A DNA stretch of 64,000 nucleotides from Bacteroidota bacterium. GTDB taxonomy: Bacteria > Bacteroidota > Bacteroidia > 2-12-FULL-35-15. The position numbers and the translations under genes are program-made. The number at the start of each line of letters is the position of its first letter. The stretch's first letter is position 1. Location: the NCBI GenBank assembly GCA_029237775.1, contig JAQZBR010000004.1:372001-436000 (forward strand). The letters are read 5' to 3'. Positions 38,242 through 47,057 of this stretch are shown piece by piece. The notes below the pieces were generated by a model. The model was not told the origin of the DNA. It was given only the letters and a program-made list of their open reading frames with translations, and did no database searches.

Positions 38242-39039
38242 ATGAATACTTTTAACAATAAAGTAGTATGGATCACCGGAGCTTCTTCAGGCATTGGTGA
38301 AGCCCTTGTTAAAGCATTCGCGGCAGAAAACGCTAAGCTTGTACTTTCGGCACGAAATACTGAACAGCTTAACAATTTAAAATCCTCTCTGAAATTAAAA
38401 GAAGAACAGGTATTGGTGCTGCCACTCGATCTTGCTGATACAAGCAATATTGCAGCTCATACACAAAGTGTCTTGTCAAAATTTGGCCGGATTGACTTTC
38501 TCATCAATAACGGAGGGATAAGCCAGCGTGCGCTTACCAAAGACACATCACTTGAAACCGACAGAAGGATCATGGAGGTGAATTTTTTCGGCACTATTGC
38601 TTTGACCAAGAGTGTCCTTCCGATAATGCTTCAGCAAAAGAGCGGTCATATAGTTGCGATGAGCAGTATTGCCGGTAAATTCGGATTTTATTTCCGCTCT
38701 GCCTATTCTGCCTCCAAACATGCGCTACACGGTTTCTTTGAATCTTTAAGAATGGAAATTCACAATGACAATGTGAATGTTTTGATTGTTTGTCCGGGAA
38801 AAATTAAAACTAATATTTCAGTCAATGCTGTTACCGGTAAAGGACAGAAATTTAACAAGATGGATGAAAGCACTGAAAAAGGATTAAGTGCAGATGAATG
38901 TGCGAAACAAATTTTAAGTGCGATCAGAAATAATAAAGAAGAAGTATTTATTGGAGGAAAAGAATTACGGGCGATTTGGGTAAAACGCTTATTCCCTGGT
39001 CTCTTTTCTAAGATGATAAGAAAACAAAAGCCGGAGTAA
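38242..39039 (+). CDS. Short-chain dehydrogenase/reductase
   Basis: A 265-residue classical SDR: cofactor motif TGASSGIG (12-19), INNGG (a variant of NNAG), catalytic Ser in SSIAGKFG and YSASK near 150, and PGKIKTNIS. It reduces or oxidises a carbonyl or alcohol with NAD(P); the substrate is unknown. ATG 38242 is chosen from the promoter position and the normal distance to the cofactor motif. Confidence 0.9.
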   Translation: MNTFNNKVVWITGASSGIGEALVKAFAAENAKLVLSARNTEQLNNLKSSLKLKEEQVLVLPLDLADTSNIAAHTQSVLSKFGRIDFLINNGGISQRALTKDTSLETDRRIMEVNFFGTIALTKSVLPIMLQQKSGHIVAMSSIAGKFGFYFRSAYSASKHALHGFFESLRMEIHNDNVNVLIVCPGKIKTNISVNAVTGKGQKFNKMDESTEKGLSADECAKQILSAIRNNKEEVFIGGKELRAIWVKRLFPGLFSKMIRKQKPE

Positions 39040-39046
39040 GGGAGGG

Positions 39047-39071
39047 TTATTGGTTATTGGTTATTGGTTAT
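39047..39071. repeat. Short tandem repeat TTATTGG
   Basis: Three perfect 7-bp copies at 39047, 39054 and 39061, then a partial copy. They lie just after the SDR stop codon, in a 149-bp gap that also holds the phrases TTTGTAGCTCG and TTTGTATTTCG. Probably non-coding slippage sequence. Confidence 0.75.
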
Positions 39072-39188
39072 TTAGGCGAAACCGAATAAAAAGTTTGTAG
39101 CTCGAAGTTTGTATTTCGCAGATCAGTCACCTCAGGATTATAATCACGCTTGCAGTTTTAAAGGGAAAAGACAACATTTAAAAATAGT

Positions 39189-40274
39189 ATGGCAAACACA
39201 CAACACTTTTCGGGAGGGGCTCCCACAATAGCAGGAATACAGCAGGTAGGGATTGGAATACCAAATGTTCATGAAGCATTCAAATGGTATCGTCAGAACT
39301 TCGGAATGGACATTCCAATTTTTGAAGAAGCTGCAGAAGCGAATTTAATGCTTCCCTATACGGGTGGTAAGCCGCATATGCGTCATGCAATACTTGCGAT
39401 CAACATGAAGGGCGGAGGCGGTTTCGAGATCTGGCAATATACCAGCAGAAAACCTGAGCCATGCAGCTTCGAATTACAGCTCGGTGATCTTGGATTTTTT
39501 TGTGCAAAAATGAAAAGCAGCAATGTGAAAGGATCGTATGAATTTTTGAAATCAAGGAATGTAAATATCATTTCCTGTCTGGTAAAAGATCCGGCAGGTA
39601 ACGATACATTTTACCTTCGTGATCCATGGAATAATTTATTTCAGATCGTAAAGGGAGATTCCTGGTTCGGCCACGGGCTGCAAAATACCGGAGGCCCCTC
39701 CGGGATGATGGTCGGAGTAAGTGATATCGACAGATCAAAAAAGTTTTATGCTGACATCCTTGGATATGATACCGTTGTTTACGATAAAGAAGGAAGCTTC
39801 GATGATCTAAAGAATATTCCTTCAGGAAATAACAAATGCCGCAGGGTATTGCTCCGACACAGTAAACCGCGTGTTGGTGCCTTTTCAAAACTCTTAGGCT
39901 CAAGTGAAATTGAATTACTGAAAGTCTACGAGCGCAGCCCACGTAAGATCTTTGAAAACCGCTTCTGGGGTGATCAGGGCTTCATTCATTTATGTTTTGA
40001 TATCACCAATCAGAAAGCGATGAAGGAACTTTGCGCAGCAAAAGGCCATCCTTTTACTGTGGACAGCGGAGAAAAATTTGACATGGGTGAAGCTGCAGGA
40101 CATTTCTCATACATTGAAGATCCGGACGGAGCATTAATAGAATTCGTTGAAACCAAAAAAATTCCGATCATGAAAAAATTCGGCTGGTACCTTGACCTAA
40201 GAAAACGTGATGCTCTAAAACCTTTGCCCGACTGGATGTTGAAAGCATTGAAGTTTAATAGGGTGAAGGATTAG
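39189..40274 (+). CDS. VOC family protein (two glyoxalase-like domains)
   Basis: A 361-residue protein with two vicinal-oxygen-chelate modules (about 15-155: IQQVGIGIPNVHEAFKWY to RDPWNNLFQI; about 170-315: GMMVGVSDIDRSKKFYADIL to DPDGALIEFVE). The second ends in the usual metal-ligand Glu. Possible reactions include isomerase, dioxygenase or lyase chemistry, and the sequence alone does not decide. It follows the SDR gene on the same strand by 149 bases, a possible pathway link. Confidence 0.85.
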   Translation: MANTQHFSGGAPTIAGIQQVGIGIPNVHEAFKWYRQNFGMDIPIFEEAAEANLMLPYTGGKPHMRHAILAINMKGGGGFEIWQYTSRKPEPCSFELQLGDLGFFCAKMKSSNVKGSYEFLKSRNVNIISCLVKDPAGNDTFYLRDPWNNLFQIVKGDSWFGHGLQNTGGPSGMMVGVSDIDRSKKFYADILGYDTVVYDKEGSFDDLKNIPSGNNKCRRVLLRHSKPRVGAFSKLLGSSEIELLKVYERSPRKIFENRFWGDQGFIHLCFDITNQKAMKELCAAKGHPFTVDSGEKFDMGEAAGHFSYIEDPDGALIEFVETKKIPIMKKFGWYLDLRKRDALKPLPDWMLKALKFNRVKD

Positions 40275-40319
40275 GAATTAATTTTAAAGCTTCGACTGAA
40301 TTAGTAATATTCAACTTGG

Positions 40320-41204
40320 TTATGTTTTGACCACTTTATATGAAAACTCGCGAAAATCGGACTTAATACTGACAGAATAAAATCCTTTTTGCCATGATGA
40401 TGTATTCAAATACTCTGAATCTTTTGAGTTGATTTTTAAAATTTCCCTACCGAGAAGATCAGTTATTCGTAGTTCAAAGCTTCCATCCATGAAAAAGCTT
40501 AATTCGTTCTGAAAAGGATTTGGGGAAATTTCAGGAAACTGTTTATTCTGCGTATCATGCACTCCTACAGGCACAACACATGGCTGAGACCAAAATCCGG
40601 GATATATATTAGTTCCGGTAGAATCGCTATAACATTGCAGGTTAAATATTCCTGAAACCATATTACAATAAATCGATTCAAATAAATTACCATACATATT
40701 CCCTATTCCCTCAATGATAGGGAAATAACCATCTCCAGCGTTATAACGTTTATGGTATCCATCATTCATTAGCACAGAGTCTGCCGTCACTACAACAAGT
40801 GTATCGGTGGAGCATTCCTCATGATCTGGGTAAACAGTATAGAGTGTATCACCCGTATTTACGTTAAAATCAAAAACCAGATTCTCAACAGTTGAGGTGT
40901 CAAACCGCAAATAAACCTTCTGACCGCTTTCACGAACGTATAAAGTTGGAGGTCCCAAGTAGTGTCCGTAAAAAGTGTTACATCCAGCTAGTTCACTTAC
41001 ATGAATTTTTTTGTATTGAATACCACTAATCGCTGTATCTCCATTCATATAATATGTTGTAATACATCCGGTAGGATTATGGAAGTCATCATAATACTGA
41101 TATCGCCAGCTAGCATTATTCTGAATAAAGGGAAGATAGCTTTGTGCCTCTAGTCCAAGCGAGATAACTATTGATATGAATGTCAAATAATATTTTAGCC
41201 TCAT
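40320..41204 (-). CDS. T9SS type A cargo protein, function unknown
   Basis: A 294-residue secreted protein: signal peptide (about 1-20, LEAQ), a beta-rich body (WRYQYYDDFHNPTGCITTYY, shortened here) with several Cys, and a C-terminal T9SS sorting domain (about 225-294: ISPNPFQNELSF, ITDLLGREILK, KGFYSVSIKS, YKVVKT). It is expected to leave the cell by type IX secretion. No catalytic motif was recognised. Confidence 0.83.
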   Translation of the reverse strand: MRLKYYLTFISIVISLGLEAQSYLPFIQNNASWRYQYYDDFHNPTGCITTYYMNGDTAISGIQYKKIHVSELAGCNTFYGHYLGPPTLYVRESGQKVYLRFDTSTVENLVFDFNVNTGDTLYTVYPDHEECSTDTLVVVTADSVLMNDGYHKRYNAGDGYFPIIEGIGNMYGNLFESIYCNMVSGIFNLQCYSDSTGTNIYPGFWSQPCVVPVGVHDTQNKQFPEISPNPFQNELSFFMDGSFELRITDLLGREILKINSKDSEYLNTSSWQKGFYSVSIKSDFREFSYKVVKT

Positions 41205-41313
41205 TATATAAACTTACCATAATTAAATGACTTTATTATACGCAATAGAAGGAAAAATTAAAACACCCTATGATTAATCCCTACCTTTATCCGTAATTTC
41301 TGAAGCTTAACAA

Positions 41314-41697
41314 ATGAAACTAGACTTTCTTGATGAAGTAAATGAATACGGGGATCAGCTCATACGCTTATATGAATTCGATAAAGATGAAGCGCAAAAA
41401 TTCAGGGATGCCGTTCAGGGGAATCTGGTTGACAATAGCATTTCCCTTGATCTCACTACACTTGATTTTATTGAGCCGGTAAATTGCAAGGTCATTCTAC
41501 ACCTTGCTGATGAGGATGAAGGTATTCTAACTCATGATCATAAAGTTTTTTTCTGTGATCTCACAAAAGACGGTTACCGGAACATGCTCCGTTTGATAGA
41601 ACCTTTCTGCAAAAAAGATACAAGACGCTCTCAGCTGCTTTACGATCTTGATAATCCTATTGATTTTCTCTTTGCTCCCTTTGCAGCGTCAGAATAA
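41314..41697 (+). CDS. Hypothetical acidic protein
   Basis: 127 residues with no signal peptide or membrane segment, rich in Asp and Glu. It contains SLDLTTLDFIEPVNCKVILH and a C-terminal YDLDNPIDFLFAPF. The layout (beta strand, helix, SLDLTTLDFIEPV) faintly recalls STAS or receiver-like alpha/beta folds, but I cannot name a family. It overlaps the convergent DUF72 gene by 9 bases. Confidence 0.65.
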   Translation: MKLDFLDEVNEYGDQLIRLYEFDKDEAQKFRDAVQGNLVDNSISLDLTTLDFIEPVNCKVILHLADEDEGILTHDHKVFFCDLTKDGYRNMLRLIEPFCKKDTRRSQLLYDLDNPIDFLFAPFAASE

Positions 41698-42627
41698 CTT
41701 AGCCTGTTTCTTTAGAGCTTTTTTAGGCGCCTTCACTGCTTTGAATTTAGAGACAGGCAACTCAGGCTTAACAGGGACATGTAGTTTCACTCCAAGCTTT
41801 TTGTTCAGCTTTTCAATAAAATATGCAGACAATAAAGGAGATTCAACTTCTACATTCTGATGTACAAAAAAGTATAACTCTTTTAAACCGGCTTTTTTCC
41901 ATTTGCTGATCCGATCGATCCAGGGGTCGAGACGGTCATAGTCACTCTTATCATTCGCACCTACATATCTTATGAAAGCAACCGGTGAAGTTAAACGCAT
42001 ATGAATAATGTCTCTTCTCCCGGCTGTATCAACTATCACATTAGCAACATTATTCTTTTTAAATAATGCAGCTACTTTATCTGCTATGGTTTTATCCGTG
42101 AACCATTCTTCATTGCGCAATTCAACGGCAAGTGGAACATGTTTCGGAAAATTATTGATATAACTTTCAAGCCGGTCATAAAACTTTGGTTTAAAATTAT
42201 CCGGCAGCTGAAGAAACAACATGCCAAGCTTTTCATCCAACCCTGATACTGCATTTAAAAACTCATCAGTGAATTGCTTTGCATCATTCAGTCGCTTTTT
42301 ATGACTGACATCCTGAATTACCTTCGGAAAGAATTTAAAATCTTTGGGTGTTTTATCACGCCACTTCTCAAACTGTTCCTTTGGATATCGCGTATAAAAA
42401 GACGCATTCAACTCAATACTGTTAAATTGTGTGGCGTAATACTCTAGCTCATCCTTTGTGCCTTTAGGATAAAAATTCTTAAGATCAGTTCTGTTCCATT
42501 TTGCACAACCAACGTAAATATTAAGCTTTTTAGCTTCTTTACCTCCGAGATTTTTAATTGTATCTGGATGGTCAGCAGGTAAAGAAAAGTCGATACCCTT
42601 AACCGATTCTACACTTCCGAATTGCAT
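41689..42627 (-). CDS. DUF72 family protein (YecE-like)
   Basis: A 312-residue protein with a predicted TIM-barrel DUF72 domain: YVGCAKWNRTDLKNFYP, LEYYATQFNSIELNASFY, FKFFPKVIQDVSHKK, LPDNFKP, PLAVELRNEEW and LYFFVHQNVE. The function of the family is not established. The C-terminal 30 residues are Lys-rich. It follows the acyltransferase gene by 2 bases, so the two are one transcript. Confidence 0.88.
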   Translation of the reverse strand: MQFGSVESVKGIDFSLPADHPDTIKNLGGKEAKKLNIYVGCAKWNRTDLKNFYPKGTKDELEYYATQFNSIELNASFYTRYPKEQFEKWRDKTPKDFKFFPKVIQDVSHKKRLNDAKQFTDEFLNAVSGLDEKLGMLFLQLPDNFKPKFYDRLESYINNFPKHVPLAVELRNEEWFTDKTIADKVAALFKKNNVANVIVDTAGRRDIIHMRLTSPVAFIRYVGANDKSDYDRLDPWIDRISKWKKAGLKELYFFVHQNVEVESPLLSAYFIEKLNKKLGVKLHVPVKPELPVSKFKAVKAPKKALKKQAKLF

Positions 42628-42629
42628 AT

Positions 42630-43985
42630 TTAAGATTTTAAATAATTAATATATTCTTCTTTAGCCTGTTTAATATCCTGCATGATCGAAAACCTTTCAT
42701 TCACCAGTTCTTCAACCAGGTTTCGCTTTTTCTTCACCAAACGTAATAATCGCCAGCGCCCAATGATCTTTTGTTTAACCGGATAAAACCATATGTTAAA
42801 AAAACCTGATGCGGGAAGAAAAACAGCTGCATAAATGGCAAGAACTAACCAGCTTTTGAATACAAGACCAATTACCACTAACTGAATACATGCATAAATT
42901 GTCCAGAAAACCATTGCGAGATTAGCGTACACGGAAGCATGAAACTCTATACTCTTTATTTTTTTTAGCGTGAATTGCTTTGCCAAAAAGTATGGTGGAT
43001 AATGAAAGATCAACCCGATAAAATACAGTGGCATTCCAAGCCAGATGATGAGGTAATCTTTAATAAAGGAACCAATGCTTATATTTTCAATGTTCTCAGG
43101 TCGCAAAAGATGGTCACGCAATCCGTTTCCGCGCACTTTAAGAATATATGCTTTGGCTTTATCGCGAAGTGAAACAATAAGTCCGGGATTAGCGATGTCA
43201 AGATAGTTGATCATCCCTGCAACCTCCCGGCTTCCATAATAGCTATTTTCCAGGTTCCGGTTATCTTTCCCTTTATCTCTTAACCACTGATCCATGTAGA
43301 TCTCCTCCAGGTGCTCAAGCAGCTCTTCACTCTCCGGATTGTTAATGATCACCATCAGCTCAGTCATCTTCGCCTCAAGCTCTTTGGTGAATTCATTGAT
43401 CGCTCTTACTTTATCCGTTTTGTAACGCTCTTCGTATTTACAGATGGAAATAGGATCACCGAAATGAATGTAAAGCTTGCTACGGAACTGATATGCCTTT
43501 GTATAATTCAGGCCTACCGGCATTACCAACACCTCCTTTTTGAAATCGAAGGCTTCCTCAGTTTGGAACACGATCCGTGAAACACCCTTTTTCAAAGGAC
43601 GCAACCTTCTTTCCTGCACGCAGATTCCTTCAGGGAACATAAGGAGGGTTTCATTATTCTCAAGCCGCTGCTTGCACTCCTGGAATGTTTTATCATTTTT
43701 TCTGATCTCACTGAAGCCTTCCTGTATTCTGTAAACCGGACTAACACTCAGGTCATTTAAAATTATCTGAGCAATACGTTTTTTGAAAACGTCTCCCCGT
43801 GCAAAAAAGCGCACCGTTTGACGTGTAAGGATTCCAATTGCTATCGGATCAATAAAGGCATTGACATGGTTGGGAGCAAACACCATAGGTTTACCGTATG
43901 GGATCTTTTCCCTTCCGATATAATCGTATTTGTAAAAGATCCGGAAAAATATACTGACGAATGGCCTGAGTAAATGATAAAACAA
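42630..43985 (-). CDS. PlsC-like 1-acylglycerol-3-phosphate acyltransferase
   Basis: A 451-residue membrane protein. An N-terminal PlsC domain (about 25-215) carries APNHVNAFIDP (the H-x4-D motif in variant form), FARGDVFKK and LLMFPEGICVQERRL. Two to four membrane segments follow (about 310-400) and a charged C terminus. It probably acylates lysophosphatidate or a related lipid at the inner membrane. No in-frame ATG is near the N terminus, and TTG 43985 is the only early start. Confidence 0.85.
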   Translation of the reverse strand: MFYHLLRPFVSIFFRIFYKYDYIGREKIPYGKPMVFAPNHVNAFIDPIAIGILTRQTVRFFARGDVFKKRIAQIILNDLSVSPVYRIQEGFSEIRKNDKTFQECKQRLENNETLLMFPEGICVQERRLRPLKKGVSRIVFQTEEAFDFKKEVLVMPVGLNYTKAYQFRSKLYIHFGDPISICKYEERYKTDKVRAINEFTKELEAKMTELMVIINNPESEELLEHLEEIYMDQWLRDKGKDNRNLENSYYGSREVAGMINYLDIANPGLIVSLRDKAKAYILKVRGNGLRDHLLRPENIENISIGSFIKDYLIIWLGMPLYFIGLIFHYPPYFLAKQFTLKKIKSIEFHASVYANLAMVFWTIYACIQLVVIGLVFKSWLVLAIYAAVFLPASGFFNIWFYPVKQKIIGRWRLLRLVKKKRNLVEELVNERFSIMQDIKQAKEEYINYLKS

Positions 43986-44014
43986 AACCTAATGCTATTA
44001 AATTTATACTTCGA

Positions 44015-45349
44015 TTAACGTTCAAACTTTAGACGTTCGCCCTTCTTATTCTCATCAAACTTTCCATTTGCATATACGAGATGTCCACTGACAAATGTGT
44101 GCGATACCACCGAATTAAAACGAGTTCCTTCAAAAGGGCTCCAGCCGCATTTGTAAAGAATATTGCTTTTCTCAACCACGTATGATTGATTAAGGTCAAC
44201 TAGGACCAGATCAGCATAATATTCCTTTCTGATGTAACCGCGCTTTTCAATCTGGAAACAGTCTGCAACAGCATGCGCCATTTTTTCTGCTATCTTTTCC
44301 AGACTTATTTTTCCCCGATCGTAAAACGCCAGCATCGCATTTAAGGAATGTTGTACTAAAGGACCACCTGATGGAGCTTTGAAATAGGACTGAGCTTTCT
44401 CCTCCAACGTATGCGGGGCATGATCAGTTGCAATCACATCGATCTTATTATCCAGAATTCCCTGAAGGATAGCATCACGGTCATGGTCCGTTTTAACCGC
44501 AGGATTCCATTTTATAAGTGAACCTTTTGTTTTATAATCTTTATCTGAAAACCACAAATGATGCACACAGGCTTCAGCCGTAATACGTTTTTCTTTTAAG
44601 GGCTTTGCATTATCAAACAACTCTAGCTCCTTAGCCGTAGATATGTGAAGGATGTGAAGGCGCGTATTATATTTCTTTGCAAGCTCAACAGCAAGAGATG
44701 ATGACTTATAGCAAGCCTCTTCACTTCTTATCTGAGGGTGACATTCCATTGGCACATCTTCACCGTATTTCTCCTTATAAACCTCCATATTATGCTTAAT
44801 GGTCGCCTCGTCTTCACAATGCGTTGCAATAAGCATTTTGCATTTTGAAAATAAAGCTTCAAGGGTTTCCTTTTTGTCTACGAGCATATTGCCGGTGGAA
44901 GAGCCCATAAACACTTTGATCCCACAAACGTTTAAAGGATCTGTTTTGAGAACCTCTTCAATATTATCGTTGGAGGCACCCATAAAAAAAGAATAATTGG
45001 CAAGAGAAACTTCAGAAGCGCGCTTGTACTTTTGCTCAAGCAATTCGTGTGTGAAGGTGTTCGGAACCGTATTCGGCATTTCCATAAAAGAAGTTATTCC
45101 ACCCGCAACTGCCGCTTTCGCTTCTGTATAGATCTCTCCTTTATGTGTTAATCCGGGTTCCCTGAAATGTACCTGATCATCAATACATCCCGGAAATAAA
45201 TATTTCCCGTCAGCATCAATTATATTATCAGCTTTAGTACTGATCTCGTTCTCTGAAATTTCTGTTATGAATTTGTCGGTGATAAGAACATTACCTTTTA
45301 TGATCTTTCCTTCATTGACAATGTTTGCATTTTTTATAAGTGTGATCAT
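44015..45349 (-). CDS. pyrC: Dihydroorotase
   Basis: A 444-residue amidohydrolase for pyrimidine synthesis (carbamoyl-aspartate to dihydroorotate). Motifs: IDDQVHFREPG (about 57-66), GIKVFMGSSTGN with the Lys expected to be carboxylated, LIATHCED, LHILHIST and DVIATDHAPHT. The first metal His of the usual H-x-H is Gln59 while His61 is kept. Allantoinase is a less likely alternative. ATG 45349 matches relatives; the frame opens 8 codons upstream. Confidence 0.9.
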   Translation of the reverse strand: MITLIKNANIVNEGKIIKGNVLITDKFITEISENEISTKADNIIDADGKYLFPGCIDDQVHFREPGLTHKGEIYTEAKAAVAGGITSFMEMPNTVPNTFTHELLEQKYKRASEVSLANYSFFMGASNDNIEEVLKTDPLNVCGIKVFMGSSTGNMLVDKKETLEALFSKCKMLIATHCEDEATIKHNMEVYKEKYGEDVPMECHPQIRSEEACYKSSSLAVELAKKYNTRLHILHISTAKELELFDNAKPLKEKRITAEACVHHLWFSDKDYKTKGSLIKWNPAVKTDHDRDAILQGILDNKIDVIATDHAPHTLEEKAQSYFKAPSGGPLVQHSLNAMLAFYDRGKISLEKIAEKMAHAVADCFQIEKRGYIRKEYYADLVLVDLNQSYVVEKSNILYKCGWSPFEGTRFNSVVSHTFVSGHLVYANGKFDENKKGERLKFER

Positions 45350-45370
45350 ATTTCGATTCGGCACTTTAGT

Positions 45371-45516
45371 CAAACCACCCCGACCCTCCTGGGAGGAGGG
45401 AGTCCAACAACTTAGTTACATTTATAATAATCTTATCATTAAACTTTCTTATTCCAGTTTATAAAACCAAGAAAAACATACTACTTCCCCTCCTTCAAGG
45501 AGGGGCCAGGGGTGGT
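45371..45516. repeat. Inverted pair of GC-rich palindromes
   Basis: Element 1 (45371-45402) has CAAACCACCCCGA followed by the hairpin CCCTCCT-GGG-AGGAGGG. Element 2 (45487-45516) has the hairpin CCCCTCCT-TCA-AGGAGGGG followed by CCAGGGGTGGT, which is the reverse-complement layout. The two face each other across about 85 bp, and element 2 encodes the tail of the DUF559 pseudogene. They look like copies of one short dispersed element. Confidence 0.75.
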
Positions 45517-45869
45517 CAGTTCTGTTCTAATCCTTTGCAATACTTCTTCAATATCTTCAAAAAGCTCTTCATTCCTAAATCGTAAAACCTTGATGTCATT
45601 TAATTTCAAAAATCTGTCTCTTCGTTTATCGTGTTCAATCACTTCAGGATCATCGTGAACATCCCCGTCAAGCTCGATTGCCAAATTAAATTTATATGCG
45701 TAAAAGTCAACTATATACGGCCCAATACTATGCTGCCGTCTGAACTTCACACCCTCTAACTGGCTACGTTGCAAAAAGTTCCAAAGGTAACTTCACTCTT
45801 CGTTGCATTATTCCTGAGCTTTTTACGAAAGTAATTTAAATGCTTTTGATTGTTTAGGTTCTCAATCAT
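45481..45869 (-). pseudogene. DUF559 endonuclease-like protein, frameshifted
   Basis: A Vsr-like DUF559 domain split by a one-base deletion. Starting at ATG 45869, the frame reads RKKLRNNATKSEVT and then breaks near 45785-45787. The downstream frame continues LWNFLQRSQLEGVKFRRQH, IGPYIVDFYA, LAIELDGDVHDD and IKVLRFRNEELF. Joining the two gives the full family N-terminal pattern. ATG 45869 overlaps the stop codon of the upstream mannosyltransferase gene (ATGA), which supports this start. The C-terminal tail (TTPGPSLKEG) is encoded by a palindromic element. A sequencing error would also explain the break. The family is thought to be nuclease-like. Confidence 0.8.
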
Positions 45870-46579
45870 TTCACTTTCATGAATCGCATCTTCAGAACCC
45901 CAAGGATCGCTTCTTTGAAAATACCTTTGCTCATCTTGGAAGCACCTTCGATCCTGTCTATAAACGTAATTGGAACTTCAACAACTTTAAATCCGAGCTT
46001 GTAAGCGATATATTTCATTTCGATCTGAAATGCATATCCAATAAATTTGATTTCGTCAAAATTTATTTTTTCAAGAACTCTTCTACGATAACATTTAAAA
46101 CCCGCTGTAGTATCTTTAATTGGTACCCACAGTATCATTCTTACATATACTGAAGCAAAATACGACATCATGACACGCCCGATCGGCCAGTTCTCAACTC
46201 TTCCGCCTTTTGTATACCTTGATCCGATTGCAACATCACCACCGTTCACACAAGCCTGCCGCAAGCGAATAAGATCTTCCGGGTTGTGTGAAAAATCGCA
46301 ATCCATTTCAAAAATAAACTCGTAGTTTCTTACCAAAGCCCATCTGAATCCATGAATATACGCGGTCCCCAAGCCTAACTTGCCTGTCCTCTGTTCAAGA
46401 AATAAGCGTCCCTGAAATTCTTTTATAAGTTCTTTGACAATGTCGGCAGTCCCATCGGGTGAGCCATCATCAATGATCAATACATGAAAAGGGAAAGGCA
46501 ATGAAAATACCTTGCGGATCATTTTTTCCACATTTTCTTTTTCATTGTATGTTGGTATGATTACTAAACTATCGGACAC
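45866..46579 (-). CDS. Polyprenol monophosphomannose synthase (GT2)
   Basis: A 237-residue family 2 glycosyltransferase of the dolichol-phosphate mannose synthase type: [13 protein letters not shown] (about 5-17), [11 protein letters not shown] with the nucleotide-binding Asp, [10 protein letters not shown] (catalytic DxD-like), GSRYTKGG and [10 protein letters not shown]. It has no C-terminal membrane pair, so it is the soluble DPMS form. It makes a lipid-linked mannose donor. It starts with GTG 46579. Confidence 0.9.
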   Translation of the reverse strand: MSDSLVIIPTYNEKENVEKMIRKVFSLPFPFHVLIIDDGSPDGTADIVKELIKEFQGRLFLEQRTGKLGLGTAYIHGFRWALVRNYEFIFEMDCDFSHNPEDLIRLRQACVNGGDVAIGSRYTKGGRVENWPIGRVMMSYFASVYVRMILWVPIKDTTAGFKCYRRRVLEKINFDEIKFIGYAFQIEMKYIAYKLGFKVVEVPITFIDRIEGASKMSKGIFKEAILGVLKMRFMKVK

Positions 46580-46691
46580 TGCCTGTGTTTTACCCTACGA
46601 AGATAGCTTACTAAGCCATAATTACCAAAGTTTTGGGTTTTTTTGGCAACATTTATGCTCGAATCAGAGTATTCACCTTATACACCGTATT

Positions 46692-47057
46692 TTGAAGGCT
46701 AAACAGCTCATATTATTTATCACACTTTATATCTCAAGCATCAATCTGTATTCACAACAGGATTCCGTTGCAGCCGGGAAAGCAAGTTATTATGCACATA
46801 AATTTGAGGGTCGGAAAACTGCCAGCGGAGAAAAATTCAGCAACAAAAAATTAACCGCTGCCCATAAAACTTTACCCTTTGGCACCAGGGTGAAAGTGAC
46901 AAACAAACGAAATGATAAAAGTGTGATCGTTACTATTAACGACCGGTTACCTAAAAAATCGAAACGATTAATCGACCTTAGTCAGGCAGCAGCAAAAGAG
47001 CTTGACTTAATACGCGCGGGAATTACAACAGTGCAGTTGTATGTTCTAAACGATTGA
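46692..47057 (+). CDS. RlpA-like septal ring lytic transglycosylase
   Basis: A 121-residue exported protein: signal (about 1-22, NLYSQ), then a double-psi beta-barrel ([21 protein letters not shown], split here: [13 protein letters not shown] and [45 protein letters not shown]). The catalytic-type Asp in INDRLP and His in AAHKTLP are present. There is no SPOR domain. TTG 46692 gives a clean signal peptide; the open frame upstream runs into the divergent mannosyltransferase gene. It ends directly against the convergent antiporter gene. Confidence 0.85.
   Translation: MKAKQLILFITLYISSINLYSQQDSVAAGKASYYAHKFEGRKTASGEKFSNKKLTAAHKTLPFGTRVKVTNKRNDKSVIVTINDRLPKKSKRLIDLSQAAAKELDLIRAGITTVQLYVLND

Noticed and set aside
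45481-45774. Taking the DUF559 frame from TTG 45774 as an intact gene
   Set aside because: The conserved N-terminal part continues in another frame up to ATG 45869, so the short version is the 3' part of a frameshifted gene.
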